Position numbers and translations under genes: made by a program
Part shown: piece by piece, positions 58,121-64,000 of the stretch
Numbering within the stretch: the stretch's first letter is position 1
How the letters are laid out: each line of letters starts with the position of its first letter
From: Microbacterium paulum
Lineage (GTDB): Bacteria > Actinomycetota > Actinomycetes > Actinomycetales > Microbacteriaceae
Assembly: GCF_015707995.1 (NCBI RefSeq)
Contig: NZ_JAAGRY010000001.1
Location: forward strand, 62,001 to 126,000
DNA length: 64,000 bases
Direction: 5' to 3'
Notes under the pieces: model-generated
Told to the model about the DNA's origin: nothing
Database searches by the model: none
The model's input: only the letters and a program-made list of their open reading frames with translations

Positions 58121-60667
58121 GTGAGTGCAACCGATATCCCCGCAGACCACACCGACTCGGCCGCCGCGGCCCCTTCGCCCGGCACCGTCCATCCGCTCGG
58201 CGCGACCCACCCCCTGGCCCTCGCCCCGGTGACCGGCCCCGCGAGCTCGGTCGACGGGTTCGTGCGACAGTTCCTGCGCAACCTCAACTACGAGCGGGGC
58301 GTCGCCCTCTCGGCATCGAGTGACACCGACCGCTACTTCGCGTTGGCGCTCACGGTGCGCGACTACCTTATGGCGCGCTGGCTCGAAGACCTGCGCCGCC
58401 AGCGGGAGAAGCAGTCCAAGGGGGTCGCGTACCTGTCCGCCGAGTACCTGCTCGGCCGTCAGCTCGACAACAACCTGCTCGCGTCAGGGCTCACCGAGAT
58501 CGCGACCGACGCGATGGCCGCGTGCGGCATCGACATCGACGCTCTGCGCGCGCAGGAGGTCGAGCCCGGCCTCGGCAACGGCGGCCTCGGGCGCCTCGCG
58601 GCGTGCTTCATCGACTCGCTTGCGACCCTCAGCGTCCCGAACGTCGGCTACGGCATCCGCTACGAGTACGGCATCTTCCGCCAGACGTTCGTAAACGGCC
58701 AGCAGGTCGAGCAGCCCGACGCGTGGCTCACCCTCGGATCGCCCTGGGAGTTCCCGCACCCCGAGGCGTCGCGGCGCATCTCATTCGGCGGCCACACCGA
58801 GACCTACGACGACGAGGGCACCGAGCGCACGCGCTGGGTGCCGGGCTGGCACGTGCAGGCGGTGCCCTACAACTACATGGTGCCGGGCTACCTGAACGGC
58901 CGCGTCAACACGCTGCGGCTCTGGAGCGCGAAGGCGACCGACTCGTTCGACCTGCGCGTGTTCAACTCCGGCGACTACGAAGAGGCCGTCCGCGCCCAGA
59001 CCTACGCCGAGAACATCTCCAAGGTGCTCTACCCCGAAGACTCCACCCCGCAGGGCAAGGAACTGCGGCTGCAGCAGCAGTACTTCTTCGTCGCGGCATC
59101 CATCGGCGACTTCCTCGAGCAGCTGCCCGACGACTTCGACCTCACGGCCCTGCCCGACCGCATCATCTTCCAGCTGAACGACACGCACCCGGTGATCGGC
59201 GTGCCCGAGCTCATGCGCGTGCTCGTCGACGAGAAGAAGCTCGAGTGGGATGCCGCGTGGGCGATCACCCAGAAGTGCTTCGCCTACACGTGCCACACGC
59301 TGCTGCCCGAGGCCCTCGAGGTGTGGTCGGTCGACCTGCTCGGGCGCCTGCTGCCGCGCCACCTCGAGATCATCTACCGCATCAACGAGGAGTTCCTCGC
59401 CGAGGTGCGCGAGCGCTACGGCGACGACGAGATGCGCATCCGCAACATGTCGATCATCAGCGAGTTCCCCGACCGCTCGGTGCGCATGGCCTACCTCGCG
59501 ACCGTCGCGGGCTCGAAGGTCAACGGCGTCGCCGAGCTGCACTCGCAGCTGCTGCGCGAGAAGGTGCTGCCCGACTTCAACGAGTTCTACCCGGGCAAGT
59601 TCACGAACGTGACGAACGGCATCACGCCGCGGCGGTTCATCCGGCTCGCGAACCCGGGGCTGTCCGACCTCATCACCGAGGCCATCGGCACCGGCTGGTC
59701 GACCGACCTCGAGCGCCTGCGCGAGCTCGAGGCCCACGCCGAGAACCCCGACTTCCGCGCCGCGTTCGCCGAGGTGAAGGCGGCCAACAAGCGCCGGCTC
59801 GACCAGGTGCTGCGCGCCCGTGACGGGTTCGAGATCAGCGACGGGCACCTGCTCGACGTCATGGTCAAGCGTCTTCACGAGTACAAGCGGCAGATGCTCA
59901 AGGTGCTCCACATCGTCACCGAGTACGAGCAGATCGTGTCGGGGCGCGTGGCGGCGGCAGACATCCAGCCGCGCACGTTCATCTTCGGGGCCAAGGCCGC
60001 GCCGGGGTACATCATGGCCAAGCGCATCATCCACCTCATCAACGCGGTGGGCGAGGTCGTGAACGCCGACCCGCGCGTCGAGGGGCGCCTGAAGGTGCTG
60101 TTCCCGCCGAACTACAACGTCACCCTCGCCGAGCGCGTGATCCCTGCCGCCGACCTGTCGGAGCAGATCTCGCTGGCCGGCAAAGAGGCATCCGGCACCG
60201 GCAACATGAAGTTCGCCCTCAACGGCGCGCTCACGATCGGTACCGACGACGGCGCGAACGTCGAGATCCGCGAGCTCGTCGGAGACGACAACTTCTTCCT
60301 CTTCGGCATGAGCGAGCCCGAGGTCGAAGCGCTGTGGGCCCGCGGGTACAAGCCGGCGGAGTTCTACCAGGCCGACGAGAACCTCCGCCGCGCGATCGAC
60401 CTCATCGCGTCGGGCGCGTTCTCGGGCGGCGACCGCAGCGTCTTCGAGCCCATCGTGTCGAACCTGCTCTACGACGACCGCTTCATGGTGCTCGCCGACT
60501 ACTCGTCGTACATCGCCGAGCAGGCGAAGGTCGACGCCGCCTATGCCGACCAGGATGCCTGGACGCGCTCGGCCATCCTCAACGTCGCTCGGTGCGGCTT
60601 CTTCTCGTCGGACCGGGCGATCCGCGACTACATCGACCGCATCTGGCACACCCCGCCCGTGCTCTGA
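58121..60667 (+). CDS. glgP: Glycogen/alpha-glucan phosphorylase
   Basis: An 848-residue glycosyltransferase family 35 enzyme that releases glucose-1-phosphate from glycogen ends. Seen: VAYLSAEYLLGRQLDNNLL, EPGLGNGGLGRLAACFIDSLATL, NDTHPVIGVPELMRVLVDE, VTNGITPRRFI, VKRLHEYKRQML and the pyridoxal-phosphate site LAGKEASGTGNMKFALNGALTIGTDDGANVE, with the Lys of NMKF. The GTG at 58121 is chosen (VSATDIPADH); a GTG at 58106 is also in frame. The length fits the family. Nothing nearby is obviously a glycogen-pathway gene. Confidence 0.95.
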   Translation: MSATDIPADHTDSAAAAPSPGTVHPLGATHPLALAPVTGPASSVDGFVRQFLRNLNYERGVALSASSDTDRYFALALTVRDYLMARWLEDLRRQREKQSKGVAYLSAEYLLGRQLDNNLLASGLTEIATDAMAACGIDIDALRAQEVEPGLGNGGLGRLAACFIDSLATLSVPNVGYGIRYEYGIFRQTFVNGQQVEQPDAWLTLGSPWEFPHPEASRRISFGGHTETYDDEGTERTRWVPGWHVQAVPYNYMVPGYLNGRVNTLRLWSAKATDSFDLRVFNSGDYEEAVRAQTYAENISKVLYPEDSTPQGKELRLQQQYFFVAASIGDFLEQLPDDFDLTALPDRIIFQLNDTHPVIGVPELMRVLVDEKKLEWDAAWAITQKCFAYTCHTLLPEALEVWSVDLLGRLLPRHLEIIYRINEEFLAEVRERYGDDEMRIRNMSIISEFPDRSVRMAYLATVAGSKVNGVAELHSQLLREKVLPDFNEFYPGKFTNVTNGITPRRFIRLANPGLSDLITEAIGTGWSTDLERLRELEAHAENPDFRAAFAEVKAANKRRLDQVLRARDGFEISDGHLLDVMVKRLHEYKRQMLKVLHIVTEYEQIVSGRVAAADIQPRTFIFGAKAAPGYIMAKRIIHLINAVGEVVNADPRVEGRLKVLFPPNYNVTLAERVIPAADLSEQISLAGKEASGTGNMKFALNGALTIGTDDGANVEIRELVGDDNFFLFGMSEPEVEALWARGYKPAEFYQADENLRRAIDLIASGAFSGGDRSVFEPIVSNLLYDDRFMVLADYSSYIAEQAKVDAAYADQDAWTRSAILNVARCGFFSSDRAIRDYIDRIWHTPPVL

Positions 60668-60826
60668 GCACGCGAGTCGCCACTCCGCCGCCCACGCGCC
60701 GCGTGTTCTGAGGGGAGGGGATGGGCTCGGGGGAGGGTGTGGCCACGTGATCGCACCCTCCGCCCGGCGCATCCCCTCCCTTCAGCGCGCGCCGACCCGT
60801 CAGCGCCCGCCCGGCGGGCCCTCCGC

Positions 60827-61558
60827 TCAGCGCGCGTAGCGCTCGGCGAAGGCGCGCAGGAGGGCTCCGGTGTGGGTCACGGGCAGGCGCCGCACGGCGT
60901 CGAGCGTGAGGTCGAGCTCTCCCGCGCCGAAATAGCCGTGGCCGGCGTACGCGCGGATGCGGGTCGAGATGCCCTCGACGTCGCACTCGGGGTGGAACTG
61001 GGTGGCGTAGACGTTCCGCCCGACGCGGAACATCTGCACGGGGCAGGTCTCTCCCCGAACGAGCAGGGTCGCCGACGGCGGCAGCACCGTGATCGCCTCT
61101 TTGTGCCCCACGAACGCGGCGAACGTGTCGGGCAGGCCCTGCAGCAGCGGGTCGGCGGCGCCGGCGGCGGTGCGGGTCACCTCGACGACGCTGATCGGTT
61201 CACGGTACGTGCCGTCGATCACCGCACCCTCGTGCGCGCCGACCGTGCCGATGCCGTAGCAGGCTCCGAAGAACGGAAAGTCACGCGCGACCACCTCGTC
61301 GAGGAGCGCCGAGATCTCGGCCTCGACGCGCTGCTGCACGGGGGACTTCTTCTCGAGCGGGTCGGACGCGTTGAACGGACCACCCCCGACGAAAATCCCC
61401 GACCAGTCGTCGAGATCGATCTCGCCAAGCGGCTCGGCCTCGAGGCGCCGCCGCACGAGCTGATCTTCCGAGAGCCCGGTGAAGCGCAGGAAGAGCGCGT
61501 ATTCCTCGTCGGCGGGCAGGTCTTCGGCTCGGGTCGCGAGCAGCAGGAACGGTTTCAC
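60827..61558 (-). CDS. Class I glutamine amidotransferase
   Basis: A 243-residue GMP-synthase-like amidotransferase (GuaA_N type): FFGACYGIGTVGAHEGA gives the nucleophile Cys100 and QFHPECDVEG gives His189 and Glu191, a complete triad. Such stand-alone domains act on glutamine or gamma-glutamyl compounds. The GTG start (61558) overlaps the LysR stop (TGA 61555-61557), so the two genes are translationally coupled and the regulator lies upstream in the same operon. The amide acceptor is unknown. Confidence 0.85.
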   Translation of the reverse strand: MKPFLLLATRAEDLPADEEYALFLRFTGLSEDQLVRRRLEAEPLGEIDLDDWSGIFVGGGPFNASDPLEKKSPVQQRVEAEISALLDEVVARDFPFFGACYGIGTVGAHEGAVIDGTYREPISVVEVTRTAAGAADPLLQGLPDTFAAFVGHKEAITVLPPSATLLVRGETCPVQMFRVGRNVYATQFHPECDVEGISTRIRAYAGHGYFGAGELDLTLDAVRRLPVTHTGALLRAFAERYAR

Positions 61559-62469
61559 GAGGCATCCTCTCGGTCGGTTCCGCGCTGCACCGACGCGATG
61601 TGCGTCGTGATCGCGTCGAGGGTCGCGGCGACGGCGGGGTTGCGGGGGCCCTCGTCGCGGGCGACGGCCCAGTACGCGAGGGGGTGGGCGTAGGCGCCGT
61701 CGAGCACGCGCACGAGGCGCGGGTCGGGGTCGCCGAGAAAGTCGGGCAGCAGTCCGATGCCGGCGCCGGCGGCGGCGCCCTCGACGTGCGCGAACACGCT
61801 CGTCGAGCGCAGCGACGGGGGAGAGTCGGGCAGCTCTTGCAGCGCGCGGTCGAGCTCGTCGACCTGCAGTGAGCTCTCGACGTAGTAGACGAGCGGATGC
61901 CTCGCCAGGTCGGCCACGCTCTCGGGCGCGCCGTGCGCGGCGAGGTAGGCCGGGGTCGCGTAGAGCCGCAGCGCGTAGGCGCACACCGGGGTCGCGAAGG
62001 CGCGCAGCACCTGCGGGCGTCCGACGACAATCTCGAGGTCGACGCCGGAGCGATTCTGCCGCACCCGTTGCGTGGCCGAGAGAAGCTCGACCGACAGACC
62101 CGGGTGCTCGGCGCGGAGCGCCGTCATCGCGGGCGCGAGGAAGACGGCGGTGAAGGCGTCGGGTGCGCTGACCCGCACCATCCCGTGTACCAGGTCGGCG
62201 CCCTCGCCCTCGACGAGTTCGCGCAGCGACCGTTCGATGCGCTCGGCGATCGCGACGGCGCGGCGCCCAAGTGCGGTGACCTCCCACCCGCCGGTGGTGC
62301 GCACGTGCACGCGGCCGCCCATCGCGGCCTCGAGCGTCGCGATCCGCCGCGACACGGTGGAGTGGTTGATGCCCAGCACCTCGGCGGCCGCCGTGTAGCG
62401 GCCGAGGCGCGCGACCGACAGGAAGGTCATGAGCGCGTCGAGCGGCGGTTCGGACGGGGGAGCGGTCAT
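61555..62469 (-). CDS. LysR-family transcriptional regulator
   Basis: A 304-residue regulator: N-terminal winged helix LDALMTFLSVARLGRYTAAAEVLGINHSTVSRRIATLEAAMGGRVHVRTTGG, then the substrate-binding fold (VRVSAPDAFTAVFLAPAMTALRAEHPGLSVELLS, VDLEIVVGRPQ). It is divergent from mmsB with 148 bases between, the normal arrangement for a LysR activator of the adjacent operon, and coupled to an amidotransferase gene downstream. Inducer probably a branched-chain amino acid intermediate, by analogy only. Confidence 0.88.
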   Translation of the reverse strand: MTAPPSEPPLDALMTFLSVARLGRYTAAAEVLGINHSTVSRRIATLEAAMGGRVHVRTTGGWEVTALGRRAVAIAERIERSLRELVEGEGADLVHGMVRVSAPDAFTAVFLAPAMTALRAEHPGLSVELLSATQRVRQNRSGVDLEIVVGRPQVLRAFATPVCAYALRLYATPAYLAAHGAPESVADLARHPLVYYVESSLQVDELDRALQELPDSPPSLRSTSVFAHVEGAAAGAGIGLLPDFLGDPDPRLVRVLDGAYAHPLAYWAVARDEGPRNPAVAATLDAITTHIASVQRGTDREDAS

Positions 62470-62617
62470 GCCGATCAGTGTGCACCAACGCACAGTCACG
62501 GTGCAAATGTGGCGCCGCCCTGTGCATTGATCTGCACGGCGGGCGATGCCTAGAGTGAGACTCGACCGCGCTCGCTGAGGAGCGCGACGACCTTCGACGA
62601 CGCAGGGAGCAGCAGCC

Positions 62618-63562
62618 ATCTCGACCATCGCCTTCATCGGACTCGGACGGATGGGCGTGCCCATGGCCGCCCACCTGGTCGCCGCCGGACACACCGTGCG
62701 CGGCGTCGAGATCAACCCCGCCGCGGCCGAGGTGGCCCGCGCGCACGGCATCGACGTCGTCGGCTCGACCGCCGAAGCTCTCGCCGGCGCCGACGCGTGC
62801 CTGACCTCGCTCCCGAAGCCCGAGCACGTGCGCGCCGCGTACGGCGGCGACGACGGGATCTTCGCCCACGCCGAGGCATCCACCGTGCTCATGGACACCT
62901 CGACGGTCGACGTCGAGACCTCGCGCTGGTGCCACCGCGAGGCAGAGGCCCGCGGCCTGACCTTCGTGGATGCCCCGATCTCGGGCGGCACCGCCGGTGC
63001 CGAAGCCGGCACCTTGACCTTCATGCTCGGGGGCGACCCCGCCGACGTGGCGCGCGCCGCCGAGATCGTCGCGCCGATGGCGGGCAACGTCATCGCCTGC
63101 GGCGAGGCGGGCGCGGGGATCGCCGCGAAGCTCGTGAACAACATGATGCTGTTCATCGGCGTGATGGCGATGTCGGAGGGCTCGCAGCTCGCCGAGCAGC
63201 TGGGCCTCGACGCGAAGACGTTCTGGGACGTCGCCCGCGTCTCGTCGGGCGACTCGTGGCCGCTGCGCACCTGGTACCCGGTGCCGGGCGTTCTCGACAA
63301 GTCGGCCGCGAACAACAACTTCGACCCGACCTTCTCGGTCGACCTCGCCCGCAAAGACTGCGGCCTCGCGGTGCAGGCGGGCGACACCACCGGCGTGCAC
63401 CTGCCCGCCGCCCGCCTCGCCCTCGCGCAGCTCGACGAGCTGATCGACGAGGGCCTCGGGGGCAAGGACTGCACCCTCGTCGCCAAGCTCGCCTCGCCCG
63501 ACGGCACGCTGCGCGGCTACGACCCCTCTCTCGACCGCACTCTCGAAGGAACCCGCGCATGA
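62618..63562 (+). CDS. mmsB: 3-hydroxyisobutyrate dehydrogenase (start codon ATC?)
   Basis: A 314-residue enzyme if read from 62618: ISTIAFIGLGRMGVPMAAHLVAAGH is the NAD motif GxGxxG, followed by DAPISGGTAGAEAGTL and GEAGAGIAAKLVNNMMLF with the catalytic Lys. It oxidises 3-hydroxyisobutyrate to methylmalonate semialdehyde in valine breakdown, and the next gene is the matching dehydrogenase. The expected start falls on ATC at 62618, nine bases after a GGGAG site. In-frame upstream codons to the stop at 62576 contain no ATG, GTG, TTG or CTG. The first in-frame ATG (62651) would remove the first half of GLGRMG. Confidence 0.8.
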   Translation: MSTIAFIGLGRMGVPMAAHLVAAGHTVRGVEINPAAAEVARAHGIDVVGSTAEALAGADACLTSLPKPEHVRAAYGGDDGIFAHAEASTVLMDTSTVDVETSRWCHREAEARGLTFVDAPISGGTAGAEAGTLTFMLGGDPADVARAAEIVAPMAGNVIACGEAGAGIAAKLVNNMMLFIGVMAMSEGSQLAEQLGLDAKTFWDVARVSSGDSWPLRTWYPVPGVLDKSAANNNFDPTFSVDLARKDCGLAVQAGDTTGVHLPAARLALAQLDELIDEGLGGKDCTLVAKLASPDGTLRGYDPSLDRTLEGTRA

Positions 63563-64000
63563 GCACCACGATCGACACGACGACCACCTCGCCCGCTTCC
63601 GAACCCACTCCCGGCCTCACCGCCATCCCGCACATCATCGGCGGGGAGCGGATCGCCGCCGACGGGCGCACCGGCGCGGTGTTCAATCCCGCGACCGGCG
63701 GGCAGACCGGTGAGGTCGCCCTGGCATCGGCCGCGCTCGTGCACGAGGCGGCGCGCACGGCGCAGGCCGCCCAGCGTGGGTGGCGCGCGACGGGGCTCGG
63801 CAAGCGTCAGCAGGTGATGTTCCGGCTGCGTGAGATCATCGCCTCGCGCGCCGAAGAGCTCGCCCGCATCATCACCGCCGAGCACGGCAAGACCGTGCCC
63901 GACGCGCTCGGCGAGGTGACCCGCGGCCTCGAGAACGTCGAGTTCTGCACCTCGCTCATGCACCACCTGAAGGGCGAGTACTCCGAGCAGGTCGCCAGCG
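63559..64000 (+). CDS. mmsA: Methylmalonate-semialdehyde dehydrogenase, 5' part
   Basis: The first 147 codons of an aldehyde dehydrogenase, cut by the window edge. IPHIIGGERIAADGRTGAVFNPATGGQTGEVALASA and QQVMFRLREIIASRAEELARIITAEHGKTVPDALGEVTRGLENVEFCTSL are the standard N-terminal ALDH sequences of MmsA (CoA-acylating). It converts methylmalonate semialdehyde to propionyl-CoA. The ATG overlaps the mmsB stop (ATGA), so the two genes form a coupled valine-degradation operon. Confidence 0.88.
   Translation, partial: MSTTIDTTTTSPASEPTPGLTAIPHIIGGERIAADGRTGAVFNPATGGQTGEVALASAALVHEAARTAQAAQRGWRATGLGKRQQVMFRLREIIASRAEELARIITAEHGKTVPDALGEVTRGLENVEFCTSLMHHLKGEYSEQVAS

Noticed and set aside
1..64000. 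CRISPR array, rRNA genes or a prophage structural module
   Set aside because: I saw no spaced direct repeats of CRISPR type, no rRNA and no capsid, portal or terminase-like protein.

Overview
The window is high-GC DNA that reads like an actinobacterial chromosome. Protein flavour, GTG starts, strong codon bias and the gene neighbourhoods suggest Microbacteriaceae, probably Microbacterium or a close relative; this placement is inference because no rRNA or other marker gene is present. Two accessory segments lie to the left of and inside ordinary chromosomal genes.

Region 1 (1 to about 18863) is the right part of an integrated mobile element. It carries a MobF/TraA relaxase-helicase (2085-5594) with its usual small membrane partner, several hypothetical cargo genes, and a block of anti-foreign-DNA type genes: a GHKL ATPase fused to a PD-(D/E)XK-like nuclease (8024-10030), an AlbA_2/Schlafen-like protein, a BsuBI/PstI-type restriction-modification pair (11570-14412) and a YobI-family membrane P-loop NTPase (14501-18463). 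The element ends at a 3' tRNA-Pro fragment (18821-18863), which I read as its attachment site. The intact tRNA and the integrase must lie left of the window.

Region 2 (18864-24000) holds debris and resumed chromosome: a decayed transposase with an in-frame TGA, the C-terminal stump of a host gene it cuts, a VapBC-like toxin-antitoxin pair, and a substrate-binding lipoprotein translationally coupled to a CDF-like transporter.

Region 3 (24001-29728) is a second accessory insertion: an HTH protein, an IS481-type transposase remnant, a large secreted SGNH/PKD/bactofilin-like protein, a GIY-YIG-like protein and a small Cys/His protein. Its right edge truncates an MFS gene that also has a poly-C frameshift.

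Region 4 (30900-43455) is a redox and stress neighbourhood: a doubly broken epoxide hydrolase, a TetR regulator divergent from a DUF1304/quinone-reductase unit with an obvious double operator, an LLM flavin oxidoreductase, an F420/NADP-type reductase divergent from a MarR regulator with two operator copies, an orphan nrdI, an FAD amine oxidase, adhE behind a GntR/FadR-like palindrome, a DUF222/HNH protein and a DUF1905 protein.

Region 5 (43456-56900) is a complete monoderm type IV pilus cluster: pilB, pilT, pilC, pilA, three minor-pilin-like genes, pilD, pilM, pilN and pilO. It starts at a promoter embedded in CATGA palindromes, and a strong stem-loop follows the major pilin gene.

Region 6 (57003-64000) has a BrkB-like membrane protein, a glycogen phosphorylase, a glutamine amidotransferase coupled to a LysR regulator, and a divergent mmsB-mmsA valine-catabolic operon in which mmsB has no canonical start codon before its NAD-binding motif.
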